Assembly (NCBI GenBank): GCA_014378195.1
Contig: JACMOC010000017.1
Span: 124,001-188,000 of the forward strand
DNA length: 64,000 nucleotides
Source: Oligoflexus sp.
GTDB lineage: Bacteria; Bdellovibrionota_B; Oligoflexia; Oligoflexales; Oligoflexaceae
Reading direction: 5' to 3'
The notes beneath the pieces are model-generated. The model saw only the letters and a list, made by a program, of their open reading frames with translations. It did no database searches and had not been told where the DNA came from. Within the stretch, counting starts at the first letter, position 1. Each line of letters begins with the position of its first letter. A program made the position numbers and the translations under genes. This document shows positions 17,222 to 25,292 of the stretch, in pieces.

Positions 17222-18074
17222 ATTCGGAGTCGTCTCGCGTAACGCGTGTGTCGCGTAACGCGCTCTTCATTTTTTTCAAGTGATCCACAAAATCCGGTCC
17301 GCGTTTTAAAGTCACACCTGTCGCCAACAGATCAATGACAACAAGATGAAGGAGACGCGATACAGCGGGCGTATAGATATCTGTGTCTTCGACCGTTTCG
17401 ACGCCAATGACCAGCGAACATTGTTTGGCGAGTTCGGACTGACGATTGGTAATGCCGATAACGGTAGCGCCCGATTCCCTTGCAAGGCGAGCAACATCGA
17501 TACTCGCGAAACTACGGCCCGTATAGGATATAATCACGATTACATCGCCACGGCTCGCCCCTGCCGCGGCCATTCTTTGCATCATAACGTCCGTATAAGC
17601 AACGACGGGTGTATTTAAACGGAAAAACTTGTGCTGGGCATCGAGAGCCACGGACGACGAGGCGCCCAGTCCATGAAATTCGATTTTTCGAGCTCCGGCC
17701 AGCACATCGATCGCTCGCCCCAAGCCATCGTAATCGAGATTGCTTTTGGCGTCTTCCAACGCAGAAAGAGTCATATCAAAGATTTTGACTGCGAAATCCT
17801 GAACACTATCATGAGCATCAACAGTGGAGTTGACGTAGGGAGTTCCGCTCGCCAAACACTGGGCTATCTGCAGTTTAAAATCGGGAAAGCCGCTGCAATC
17901 AAGGCTACGGCAAAAGCGGTTGACCGTGGGCTCACTGACGTCGGCCGCGCGTGCCAGGACCGCAATACTGGAGCGAATCGTCACGTTCGGGTCAGCCAAC
18001 ACAACAGCAGCGACCTTGACTTCGGACTTGCTCAGTTTCGGCTTTATCTTCTCAATTTTTTGAAGAATGTTCAT
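17211..18074 (-). CDS. hexR: HexR, RpiR-family regulator of sugar catabolism
   Basis: 287 residues from the ATG at 18074, which has GGAG eight bases upstream. An N-terminal HTH_6 domain (about 1-77, with VSEPTVNRFCRSLDCSGFPDFK as recognition region) is joined to a SIS sugar-phosphate domain (about 125-260, FHGLGASSSVALDAQHKF and SYTGRS). Full-length similarity is to HexR of gamma-proteobacteria, which binds KDPG and represses Entner-Doudoroff and glucose genes. It is divergent from glk-eda, the expected targets. I did not find a convincing HexR operator in 18075-18215, where only a TGTAA half-site stands out near 18183. Confidence 0.9.
   Translation of the reverse strand: MNILQKIEKIKPKLSKSEVKVAAVVLADPNVTIRSSIAVLARAADVSEPTVNRFCRSLDCSGFPDFKLQIAQCLASGTPYVNSTVDAHDSVQDFAVKIFDMTLSALEDAKSNLDYDGLGRAIDVLAGARKIEFHGLGASSSVALDAQHKFFRLNTPVVAYTDVMMQRMAAAGASRGDVIVIISYTGRSFASIDVARLARESGATVIGITNRQSELAKQCSLVIGVETVEDTDIYTPAVSRLLHLVVIDLLATGVTLKRGPDFVDHLKKMKSALRDTRVTRDDSEFKG
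17235..17262. repeat. Tandem palindromic 12-mers at the hexR 3' end
   Basis: The sequence TCGCGTAACGCG occurs at 17235-17246 and again at 17251-17262. Each copy holds CGCGT-A-ACGCG, an odd palindrome. The copies fall in different reading frames of hexR, just past the convergent gene's stop. Confidence 0.6.
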
Positions 18075-18215
18075 GAGCGCTCCACAGGGGTCAGATGCGG
18101 GATAAATAAGCACGAATCACAGAAGGAAACAACTGGGATTTGTCTTGGCGCTCAAGCCTTTCTTTGCGTAGTCTAGTCCTAATGTAAGGCAGACAAGCAG
18201 AGGACCTGAGATTTT

Positions 18216-19187
18216 ATGAAGTACTATCTGGTAGCAGACATCGGTGGAACCAATACACGTATCGGACTTCTTGCCAATGAGGGTTCGTGTAAGATCACCG
18301 ACATCGCCTTTTTTGAGAATCAGGATTTTCCAGGTATCGAAGCGGTGTTTCATCACTATTTCAAGCAATATCCCCTTGTTTCTCCACCCAAAAAAGCCTG
18401 TATAGCCGTCGCTTCCCCTGTTCAATCCGATCGTGTCAGCTTTGTGAATAATCCTTGGACGTTTAGTAGGGAAGGGCTCAAATCTGAGTTTTCCTTCGAT
18501 GTTCTTCATGTGATCAATGATTTCGAAGCAATCGCCCGGAGTTTGCCGTATCTGGACCCTAAGGGTCTCCGATGTGTCGGGGGCGGGGTTGCCAATCCTT
18601 TGCGGGCGCGTGCGGTCGTCGGGCCCGGCACGGGTCTGGGAATGGGCGGACTTATTCCAACCGCGACGGGGACAATTCCTCTGGCCTCTGAAGGGGGCCA
18701 TGCGGCCTTTGCCCCTCAAAATGAAGACGAAGATGCAGTCGTGCATTACCTTCGTCAAAGACTTGATTTTGTTTGTAATGAGGATCTACTCTCTGGGGCT
18801 GGATTGATTCATATTTTTAACGCGCTGTCTCATCGCGCAGGACATGAGGTTTCCGTCTCCGATCCAGCATTGATCAGCGGTGGGGCCCTCAAGGGCGATT
18901 CGCGCTGTGTCGCTGCTCTCACTTGCTTTTGTGGGATTCTCGGTTCGGTTGCCGGCGATTTTGCCCTTCAAATTGGAGCGGAAGGAGGCGTCGCAATTGC
19001 CGGAGGTATCGTACCGCGTTTTATCGAATTTTTTGAACAAAGTCCTTTCCGACAACGCTTTGAAGCGAAAGGTTGCTATCGGGATTACATGGCAGCAATT
19101 CCGACCTATGTTATTATGGAGTCACAACCCGGATTAATCGGCGCCGCCTCGATCTTTTACGATGAGATCGGCAGGAGGGCTTTATGA
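18216..19187 (+). CDS. glk: Glucokinase
   Basis: 323 residues, typical for the bacterial Glk family that phosphorylates glucose to glucose-6-phosphate with ATP. Motifs: DIGGTNTRIGL (phosphate loop, about 8), VINDFEA with the catalytic Asp (about 100), VVGPGTGLGMG (about 130) and ASEGGH (about 150). A second nucleotide-site Gly region (VAIAGGIVPR) is near 265. It is first in a two-gene operon with eda, overlapping it by four bases, and faces hexR, so it is probably under HexR control. Confidence 0.93.
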   Translation: MKYYLVADIGGTNTRIGLLANEGSCKITDIAFFENQDFPGIEAVFHHYFKQYPLVSPPKKACIAVASPVQSDRVSFVNNPWTFSREGLKSEFSFDVLHVINDFEAIARSLPYLDPKGLRCVGGGVANPLRARAVVGPGTGLGMGGLIPTATGTIPLASEGGHAAFAPQNEDEDAVVHYLRQRLDFVCNEDLLSGAGLIHIFNALSHRAGHEVSVSDPALISGGALKGDSRCVAALTCFCGILGSVAGDFALQIGAEGGVAIAGGIVPRFIEFFEQSPFRQRFEAKGCYRDYMAAIPTYVIMESQPGLIGAASIFYDEIGRRAL

Positions 19188-19846
19188 TGCAAGAGAATGT
19201 CTCAAGTGTGCTTATGGGTAAGATCCTTAGTTCCTCCCCCTTCCTCGCGTCCGTTACTCTGAAGACTGCTGATGCTTGGCAGGAGGTCGGTGAATTTGCG
19301 ATGCGCGCAGGCCTTTCAAGCATAGAAGTGCTACTCAGGACGTCTCATGCTGAACGCGGCGTTTATCAATTGAAGGAACATTATCCTTCCCTCACGATCG
19401 GTCTTGGCACTGTTCTGACACTCGACGGTTTTCAAAAAGCTCTCGATTGCGGCGCGGATTTTGCGGTGAGTCCTGGGTCTCTGCCATCTCTTCTGGAAAT
19501 AGCAGCCAGCTCGTCCATTGCGTATATTCCGGGCGTGATGACGCCTTCTGAGATCATGCAGGCTTATGCACTCGGTTTTAAAAATGCGAAGTTATTCCCA
19601 GCGGGTTATCTCGGCATCTCCTTCATCAAATCGCTCGAAGGTCCTTATCCTGACATGAAGTATTGCGCTTCAGGTTCAGTCGGCGAAGAAAACTGGTCGG
19701 AATTTGCTCAATGTAAATCCGTGACGTGCATAAGTGGAACCTGGATCATTCCTTCGGAAACACTCGATGATTTGAGTGCCAAACTCTATATCGAGCGTCT
19801 CGAACAGAAACATTTTCAGTTTGCGAAATACAAAATTTTTATTTGA
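19184..19846 (+). CDS. eda: KDPG aldolase (Entner-Doudoroff aldolase)
   Basis: 220 residues, class I aldolase fold. It splits 2-keto-3-deoxy-6-phosphogluconate into pyruvate and glyceraldehyde-3-phosphate. The catalytic Glu is in SSIEVLLRT (about 46), GLGTVLT is near 70, VSPGSLPSLLE near 95, YIPGVMTPSEI near 115 and the Schiff-base Lys in NAKLFPAGYLG (about 138). Spacing matches the Eda/KHG family, and a threonine replaces part of the usual final Gly motif. The start overlaps the glk stop (ATGA), so production is coupled. The dehydratase edd is not in the window. Confidence 0.92.
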   Translation: MMQENVSSVLMGKILSSSPFLASVTLKTADAWQEVGEFAMRAGLSSIEVLLRTSHAERGVYQLKEHYPSLTIGLGTVLTLDGFQKALDCGADFAVSPGSLPSLLEIAASSSIAYIPGVMTPSEIMQAYALGFKNAKLFPAGYLGISFIKSLEGPYPDMKYCASGSVGEENWSEFAQCKSVTCISGTWIIPSETLDDLSAKLYIERLEQKHFQFAKYKIFI

Positions 19847-19984
19847 ATCGTAAAATCCTGGTTGTCCTGGTGTGAAGCTTTTATGAAAACGAAGATTGCG
19901 TTTGCACAGCGGTTGAAGGCTGTGTTAGGGATCAATCAGTCTTTCTTTTATGAAGAATTCATCAGTAGATCAAAGGAACCTTCA

Positions 19985-21007
19985 ATGCGTTTTCGGCACA
20001 TTGGTTTTTTGGCTTTTACTTCTTTTATGTCTCTGTCAGCGGTTGGTTTTTCGCAAGCTGGAACAACACCGGCATGCGGTGTATCTCTTGCTTGTAACGC
20101 TGACGCACCCGTCGGCGAAAGCACCGGTTTTTTCTCATCAACTCCCCAAGGATCGGCCTACCATTACGGTCGCGATTTTTTCCTGACAGAATCTGAAGAC
20201 CAATGGGTGATCGCCCGTTTTCAGTATGGGAACGTTGTCAACAGACAGCCTCTCGTCCATGAAGAAGTGCAGATCCAGCTTCTCCGCGATTGTGGATCGA
20301 CTTGGGAAAATCTTGGTCGCGCGTTCACATCCGCTCCCGGCGAAAATACCGAAGATATGGGTACTGATGATAACGGCGGCTGGGTCTTCTTCAAAATGCC
20401 GGAATCGCAAAAGTTTGGCCTTGGTCGCCACCGCATTCGTTTGGTCGTGTCCGGCGACCAATCAGCGACAGAGCTTTTCCTTGAAGTTCTTCCCGCTCAT
20501 TCCACGCTTTTCGTCAGCGATGTTGATGGCACTCTTACCACGGGCGAATATATCGATACCGTAGCGGGTGCGCTTCATCAGGTGGCTCCTGCCAATCCTG
20601 GAGCCGCCGCTCTTTTCAGAAGCCTCGTTGCAAAAGGCTATCATCCTCTTTATCTAACAGCGCGTGCGAGTAACCTTACTCAGCGTACCCGTGATTTTAT
20701 TAGCACGAAGAAATTTCCCGCGGGCGTTATCGATACAAATCCGAATTCTCTTCTTCCGATAGCTGGTATCTTTGGTATCAGTTTTAAAGCAGGCGTAATC
20801 CAGTCCTATATTGACCGTGGTTTCCGATTCGCATACGGCTTCGGCAATACCAGTGTCGACGCTGGCGCTTTCGCAAAGGCTCAGCTCCCTGATGACGGCA
20901 AATACTTTTTCAATTATCCAAAATACACAGACTATGGAACAGGCACTAGCTTTACCGATTATACCGAGCTCACGGAAGTTCAGAACGCACCGAATCTTTG
21001 CCAGTAA
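19985..21007 (+). CDS. Secreted LNS2/lipin-type HAD phosphatase
   Basis: 340 residues from an ATG at 19985 with AAAGGA upstream; the frame extends to 19862 but without a signal peptide. Residues 1-25 form a signal peptide. About 45-170 is a beta-rich domain of unknown type. From about 172 the LNS2 (lipin/Nir2-like) region begins: DVDGTLTTGEY carries the DxDxT nucleophile motif (179-183), GYHPLYLTARASNLTQRTR is the second HAD motif, and the late FGFGNTSVDAGAF stretch has the final Asp. In eukaryotes LNS2 domains bind or dephosphorylate phosphatidic acid. Here it is exported, so it may act on lipids or phosphate esters outside the cytoplasm. Confidence 0.75.
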   Translation: MRFRHIGFLAFTSFMSLSAVGFSQAGTTPACGVSLACNADAPVGESTGFFSSTPQGSAYHYGRDFFLTESEDQWVIARFQYGNVVNRQPLVHEEVQIQLLRDCGSTWENLGRAFTSAPGENTEDMGTDDNGGWVFFKMPESQKFGLGRHRIRLVVSGDQSATELFLEVLPAHSTLFVSDVDGTLTTGEYIDTVAGALHQVAPANPGAAALFRSLVAKGYHPLYLTARASNLTQRTRDFISTKKFPAGVIDTNPNSLLPIAGIFGISFKAGVIQSYIDRGFRFAYGFGNTSVDAGAFAKAQLPDDGKYFFNYPKYTDYGTGTSFTDYTELTEVQNAPNLCQ

Positions 21008-21192
21008 TCGTGAGGCACAATCCAGCGATCTGAAACACTAATGCGACCTATTCTCAAGCTTTACGCAAAACAGCCGAAGTTAGTTTTACTGTGAGGCACA
21101 CGCCTTGTCAGACAGGGCTTAGCACTTACAGGTCGATAACTCGTTTTGCTGGGAGAGTTCTAGAGGAATTGGAAGGTAAAGCAGAGTGTCAC

Positions 21193-21227
21193 AAGGCTCT
21201 TCATGCATGTCATGGGGAGCTTTTTTT
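21193..21227 (+). terminator. Intrinsic terminator downstream of the LNS2 gene
   Basis: A stem of about 12 pairs (21193-21205 with 21211-21222, two G-U pairs and one bulged G) closed by CATGT, followed by seven T. It is 186 bases past the LNS2 stop. Apart from this and the hairpin at 21285, the gene-free stretch 21008-21368 holds only a 10-bp direct repeat (21010 and 21091). Confidence 0.65.
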
Positions 21228-21284
21228 GTTCTGATTTATCCTTGAGCGTTACGAAGTCTGAGGTTGGGGAAAGGCTAAGGAGTG

Positions 21285-21337
21285 GAGCGCTTAACTGCGA
21301 AGGCATTGAGAGTTCATGTTCGCAGATTAAGCGCCTC
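21285..21337 (-). repeat. Long imperfect hairpin in the gene-free stretch
   Basis: A 17-nt arm (21285-21301) matches the reverse complement of 21319-21337 except for two single-base bulges; the loop is 17 nt. There is no T-run on either side. It lies 31 bases past the stop of the minus-strand gene at 21369, so it would be in that gene's 3' UTR. Confidence 0.6.
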
Positions 21338-21368
21338 GGGATAGGCCCGTCTTGGGAGTTACATTCAA

Positions 21369-21767
21369 TTAGGCACCTGCAATACGCCAGTGGTTTAAAA
21401 TAGCTTTTGAGACGATCCCTTGAACACCAAAGGCATCGCGCAAAAACTGTTGATGATCGACCGCATTAGCGGAGGGAAGGGTCGAAACCTGTTTCAGTAT
21501 GCGTTCGTGATAGTCTTGTTCCCGACGCAACTTTTCTTCGAGATGGCGGAGGCTGGTTTCGGCGACAACATCGTTGACGTTGAGGGTGCGGCTAATAAAG
21601 CTGCGGGCCTGATTTCGGTCGCCTCCTGATTGCACTTGCTCGAGTAGGGCCTTGAGGGCATCTGTCGAAAGCTTGGTATCCTTACTTGAAGGATGAAGGT
21701 TGGGAGAAGACGAAAGCGTAGCTTGTCTTTTCGTGGCTTGGGTTTTGAGTGAACTGACCTGAGACAT
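21369..21767 (-). CDS. Hypothetical small soluble protein
   Basis: 132 residues. AAGGAG lies seven bases before the ATG, which supports translation. The first 35 residues are Ser/Thr/Lys-rich and probably disordered; the rest is helical (KLSTDALKALLEQVQ, then HLEEKLRREQDYHERILKQV) and ends in an aromatic helix. There is no signal peptide, membrane segment or known domain. A long hairpin follows the stop. Function unknown. Confidence 0.6.
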   Translation of the reverse strand: MSQVSSLKTQATKRQATLSSSPNLHPSSKDTKLSTDALKALLEQVQSGGDRNQARSFISRTLNVNDVVAETSLRHLEEKLRREQDYHERILKQVSTLPSANAVDHQQFLRDAFGVQGIVSKAILNHWRIAGA

Positions 21768-21979
21768 TTTGAGGCTCCTTATGTGAAGGGGTTAAGGACA
21801 TGAGAATTCCTCTCTTCGGATAAAAGCAGCGGCGATATGAGGAATTTTATGAAGGATCGAAGAGGCACATGAGTCTCGCCCACTTACTGGAGACGAGTAT
21901 AGATAGACATAGCTTACTTGACAAGCTGGCAGGTGAGAAGAGCGTTAGAAATTATTAATTTTGCCTTCCAACGCATAGA

Positions 21980-22447
21980 TTAAGCGGCAATAAAGGCTAA
22001 ATAGTAGAAAATCCAACCAGTTATGGCTGTCCCTATCATCGAATACGATGAGTATAAGCCGAGGCGCTTATGCTGGTTTCTGGCCTGGTTGACCTGTTTT
22101 TCGATTGTATATTTGACTGCCTGAGCGATTGTATAAGTCCAAAGGACTAGGGTAGGGACGGCAAAACACAAATGCACTATCAGTGCCGGAAAGACTAGCG
22201 TGTTGTAGTAGGGAGAAGGCATTGCGAGATGTCGCCATCCATTGATCCGCATGTCCAGTTCAAAGGCGACGATCGCGATTCCGAGGGTGATACCGAGCCC
22301 GATCTGAATAAGGCGGTGAAGCGCCAGGTTTTTCCGTATTTTTACCGTGCGGATACTAAAGAGCATAATGGGGACTATCAGGCCCATCGCTACGACTATG
22401 AAGTCGAGTACGAAACTTCCGCGGCTAGTCGGTATGAATCCCGCCAT
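21980..22447 (-). CDS. DUF420 membrane protein
   Basis: 155 residues with four membrane segments (about 10-32, 43-63, 82-107 and 130-150). The pattern of conserved His residues in and next to helices (NLALHRLIQIG, VHLCFAVP, HKRLGLYSSY) fits DUF420/YozB, a family often near cytochrome oxidase assembly genes; a heme or copper role has been suggested but is not proven. The start has AGAGGA. No oxidase gene is adjacent, and the next gene upstream is divergent. Confidence 0.75.
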   Translation of the reverse strand: MAGFIPTSRGSFVLDFIVVAMGLIVPIMLFSIRTVKIRKNLALHRLIQIGLGITLGIAIVAFELDMRINGWRHLAMPSPYYNTLVFPALIVHLCFAVPTLVLWTYTIAQAVKYTIEKQVNQARNQHKRLGLYSSYSMIGTAITGWIFYYLAFIAA

Positions 22448-22599
22448 GATTTGTCCTCTTTAATTTGCAGCATCGAGCAGCTTGGATATCAAATTGCTGA
22501 GGCGTTAGCTAGGCTTAACGCAGGCCGGTCATCCTCGTTTTGTCCTTTTGAAAGGTGCCTTTTTGTGATAGGAGGGACCGTCCAGAAGGAGCCTCATTT

Positions 22600-23181
22600 A
22601 TGCCTCAGTATATCAAACAGATCCCCAATGCTATTCCGCCCGCGTTCTGTGCTGCTCTTATCGCCAAGTTTGATAATGATAAAGCGGTCCAGGTCGATCC
22701 CCAGCCCGAGTATTCCAAAAGGCTTTACCTCAACATTTCGCAGCACATGTCATGGATCAAAGAAGTGACTAAGGCCACTCAGCTCGCCGATCCATACATT
22801 GCTGATTTTTTTAGACTTCCAGAACCCTACACGGCTAAAGGCATAGCCGAATGGATCAACGACGGTTTCATAGTCGCCAAATATGCGGAAGGCGATGTCT
22901 GCGGATTTCACGATGACGGGCAGTCTCCCGACGAGCCCTCCAATGGTCTGCGATACCTTACCGTAATATTTTTCCTTAATGATGTTAAAGAGGGAGGCGA
23001 ACTCCACTTCCCGGTGCAGGGAATCAAAATCAAACCCACCCAAGGAACTATGGTGCTTTTCCCAGCCCAACTCACACACCCTCACGAGGTCCTCGCTGTT
23101 AAGGATAATCGTTATGTTCTACAGACCTGGGTGACCGACGTGAATCTGAAAGTTGTGAGCCGCGACGACGAATATTCGTGA
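22600..23181 (+). CDS. 2-oxoglutarate/Fe(II) oxygenase, prolyl-hydroxylase type
   Basis: 193 residues from the ATG at 22600, with AAGGA nine bases upstream. The double-stranded beta-helix has the HxD...H iron site: His and Asp in CGFHDDGQS (about 106), the distal His in LTHPHEVLAV (about 162), and an Arg in DNRYVLQTW that binds 2-oxoglutarate. LRYLTVIFFLNDVKEGGELHFP is the usual core strand pair of P4Hc domains. It hydroxylates a protein or small molecule in the cytoplasm; the target is unknown. It is related in outline to PiuC/PKHD-type enzymes. Confidence 0.82.
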   Translation: MPQYIKQIPNAIPPAFCAALIAKFDNDKAVQVDPQPEYSKRLYLNISQHMSWIKEVTKATQLADPYIADFFRLPEPYTAKGIAEWINDGFIVAKYAEGDVCGFHDDGQSPDEPSNGLRYLTVIFFLNDVKEGGELHFPVQGIKIKPTQGTMVLFPAQLTHPHEVLAVKDNRYVLQTWVTDVNLKVVSRDDEYS

Positions 23182-23293
23182 GCGTATCTCCTTAAATCTG
23201 CACGGTAAATCGATGTTACTAAGGTTTATTGTGCAGACACCGAAGGGCTTTCTGTCCCTTTCTGTTTCGGGACATGAAGAGGAGGAGTGAACT

Positions 23294-24577
23294 TTGGCTG
23301 ACGCTCTCAAATCAACCATAGTTTTTATGGCCCGGATGACATCTCGCACACTTATTCAGGCAGAACTGAAAGCGCGCGGCATCACCTCGGTCGTCATGAG
23401 CGACAGCGTCGCGAGCTGTCTGGCCGCTTTAAAAGTCGATCCCCTAGCCACGCTCATTTTAGATACCGATCTCGATGAACGCGAGATGGTGAAAATCATG
23501 CGGGCTGCTCAGGGGCAGTATCGAATCGATACACGACCTATCTACCTCCTCGCTTACCTCCTCGACGAAAAAATATTAGCTTATGCTCTGGAATATAACG
23601 TACTTCAGCTTCACCGTGGTGAGATTTCTAAAAGCCAGATCGAATTGAATGTCACCGACCTTTGCCGCTATGGCCAACGGACGGAACGGGAACGCGAAAC
23701 CTACGATTTGGTCATCAAGGCGCGACGTGCCGGCGAACTTCAGAAGGCCCACGTTTTACTCGAAGACCTTTACCGCGCGGAACCCGATAACGTACAGGGC
23801 GCAAATGAATTGGCCTCAGCACTTTGTGATCTCGACCGTTGGCACGAAGCGCAAGACCTGCTCATCGAAATCATCGCGCGATTTTCCTTTGATACCCGCG
23901 CCAAACATCTTCTAGCTCGTTGTTTCATGAAACGAGCTGATTTTGATAAGGCCCGCTACTACCTTGAACAAGCCAGCGTACTTTCGCCCTTCAACGTCGA
24001 ACGACTTTGTGAATTGGCGCAGGTTTTGCTCGACGATTACCAGCTCAGCCAGGCGCTTGGCACCTTTCAGGACGTCCTCAAGCTAGACCCCGAAGTCGAC
24101 GCCGCCCGTTTAGGCCAATCGCAGTGTGAACTGCTTTTGGGTGAGGCAAACGATATTTTTACGGTCCTACGTCAAATGCAGGATCCCTTCGAATTTGCGT
24201 CTGTCTTTAACGGCGCAGCTATTGTCGCTATCCGCGCGGGCCATTTCCAGCAAGGCATAGGTCTCTACAAAACGGCTGTTGGTCACCTCGTCGAGCATCC
24301 GTCCTTGATGTCACGCGTATTTTTCAACATGGGTCTCGGTCTTCACAAATGGGGTAAAGGCAAGCTCGCAATCGCGGCTTTTGAAAAAGCTGTCGAGCTT
24401 GATGCCAGCAATTCCAAGGCCAAACATAATGCGACGCAACTGGTGATCTCCCTCAAACGCCGATCGCGACTCGAACGGAACGAAGGGCCATTTAGTGCGC
24501 TCAACAGCATCGATACGATCGAGGATTTTGACGAACTCGGTGAGGAGAACTTCGACGCGAGTGTTTCCCGTTCATAA
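23294..24577 (+). CDS. Degenerate receiver fused to TPR repeats
   Basis: 427 residues from a TTG at 23294 preceded by GAGGAGGAG. Residues 8-125 have a receiver fold: LILDTDL at about 57 offers an acceptor Asp, but the acidic pair of strand 1 is missing (VFMARM) and the strand-5 Lys is not evident, so phosphorylation is doubtful. From about 145 to 385 run five or six TPR units (for example AHVLLEDLYRAEPDNVQGANELA and ARYYLEQASVLSPFN). The tail is acidic. It is probably a scaffold in signalling or motility. Proteins of this layout occur in pseudomonads and Bdellovibrio-like bacteria. Confidence 0.78.
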   Translation: MADALKSTIVFMARMTSRTLIQAELKARGITSVVMSDSVASCLAALKVDPLATLILDTDLDEREMVKIMRAAQGQYRIDTRPIYLLAYLLDEKILAYALEYNVLQLHRGEISKSQIELNVTDLCRYGQRTERERETYDLVIKARRAGELQKAHVLLEDLYRAEPDNVQGANELASALCDLDRWHEAQDLLIEIIARFSFDTRAKHLLARCFMKRADFDKARYYLEQASVLSPFNVERLCELAQVLLDDYQLSQALGTFQDVLKLDPEVDAARLGQSQCELLLGEANDIFTVLRQMQDPFEFASVFNGAAIVAIRAGHFQQGIGLYKTAVGHLVEHPSLMSRVFFNMGLGLHKWGKGKLAIAAFEKAVELDASNSKAKHNATQLVISLKRRSRLERNEGPFSALNSIDTIEDFDELGEENFDASVSRS

Positions 24578-24628
24578 GCTTGCCCAAATAGGTTATAAGT
24601 CCTTAAAGTCCACATGAAGGAGACTTGG

Positions 24629-25105
24629 GTGAACTTAGACCTTGGCCATTCCCAGACGCTAACTTACCGATACCTTTGCGCAGCGGCGCTCACTCTGACT
24701 CTGCTCCCTTTTCTTACGGGTTGCGGCCCTCAAGCCAGCTCGTACACACCAACGACCGATACAATAGTTGCAACATCCCCTATCTCTATCGATGCTGCGG
24801 CGAAGTCGATTGAGGTGCAAGGGTCCCCTGCCAGTGTTCAGAGCCAAGTGATCGATGAGTGTGTAATCGGTTTTGACCAGTTGAATCTGCCTTACGAAGT
24901 CAAGAGTACTGACGAACTCCTTCTCAATAATCAGTCGCTCAGTTATCTGAGGCCGCTTGCGACGCCTGAGTCGATTCCTTCAGTGGATGAACGCCTGTTC
25001 GCCGTATGGAAAGTTCCGAAGCGGATGGTCGGGCAAGTAGCGTATAGTATTGAAGTAGAAATCAAGGCAAACGAGATCATTTATCGCAATACCTGCTCGC
25101 GGTGA
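24629..25105 (+). CDS. Hypothetical lipoprotein
   Basis: 158 residues from a GTG at 24629; AAGGAG lies seven bases upstream and itself overlaps an in-frame ATG (24614), so the GTG is the better start. The signal sequence ends in LTGC (Cys about 32), marking a lipoprotein. The mature part starts with a Ser/Thr-rich linker and has two Cys that could pair (in DECVIGF and at the C-terminus). There is no known domain. It is followed seven bases later by a 33-residue membrane peptide gene. Confidence 0.7.
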   Translation: MNLDLGHSQTLTYRYLCAAALTLTLLPFLTGCGPQASSYTPTTDTIVATSPISIDAAAKSIEVQGSPASVQSQVIDECVIGFDQLNLPYEVKSTDELLLNNQSLSYLRPLATPESIPSVDERLFAVWKVPKRMVGQVAYSIEVEIKANEIIYRNTCSR

Positions 25106-25111
25106 GAAACA

Positions 25112-25213
25112 ATGATTAAATTTACTATCAAAAAATACGCTAAAAAAACCATCCTCGTCGCTTTCCTCCTTCTGAGTCTTTACGGAATTTTCCATTCCCT
25201 GGCCTCGCGCTGA
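25112..25213 (+). CDS. Small membrane protein of 33 residues
   Basis: An ATG seven bases after the lipoprotein stop opens a 33-codon frame ending at a TGA at 25211. The N-terminus is basic (six Lys in 13 residues) and the rest is one hydrophobic helix (TILVAFLLLSLYGIFHSLA). This is the usual make-up of small inner-membrane proteins. GTGAG just upstream is a weak ribosome site. It may be co-transcribed with the lipoprotein. Function unknown. Confidence 0.45.
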   Translation: MIKFTIKKYAKKTILVAFLLLSLYGIFHSLASR

Positions 25214-25219
25214 GCTAAG

Positions 25220-25292
25220 CCTCCTTTCAAGGAGGTCGATGACAAGCTGCATTCCATAGCTCATAATAAAGGAATGCCTAACCTTTATTATG
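25220..25292 (+). promoter_or_regulatory. Two stem-loops in the DUF1275 gene leader
   Basis: First, CCTCCT/AGGAGG (25220-25225, 25230-25235) hides a perfect Shine-Dalgarno, followed by a six-codon ORF at 25239. Second, an exact 11-bp inverted repeat (25262-25272, 25282-25292; 9-nt loop) contains the AAGG of the ribosome site and the ATG at 25290. It may control translation; the 11-bp repeat could instead be a DNA operator. Confidence 0.45.

Noticed and set aside
18075-18215. HexR operator between hexR and glk
   Set aside because: Expected from the gene pair, but I find only a half-site and no palindrome close to the known consensus.
21285-21337. Integron attC site
   Set aside because: A GCTTAAC-like R'' end is present, but the opposite end lacks the GTTRRRY core because of a bulged base, and there is no cassette gene or integrase.
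21203-21403. 66-residue ORF in the gene-free stretch
   Set aside because: It starts inside the terminator hairpin, has no ribosome site and runs through the long hairpin into the antisense of the 21369 gene.
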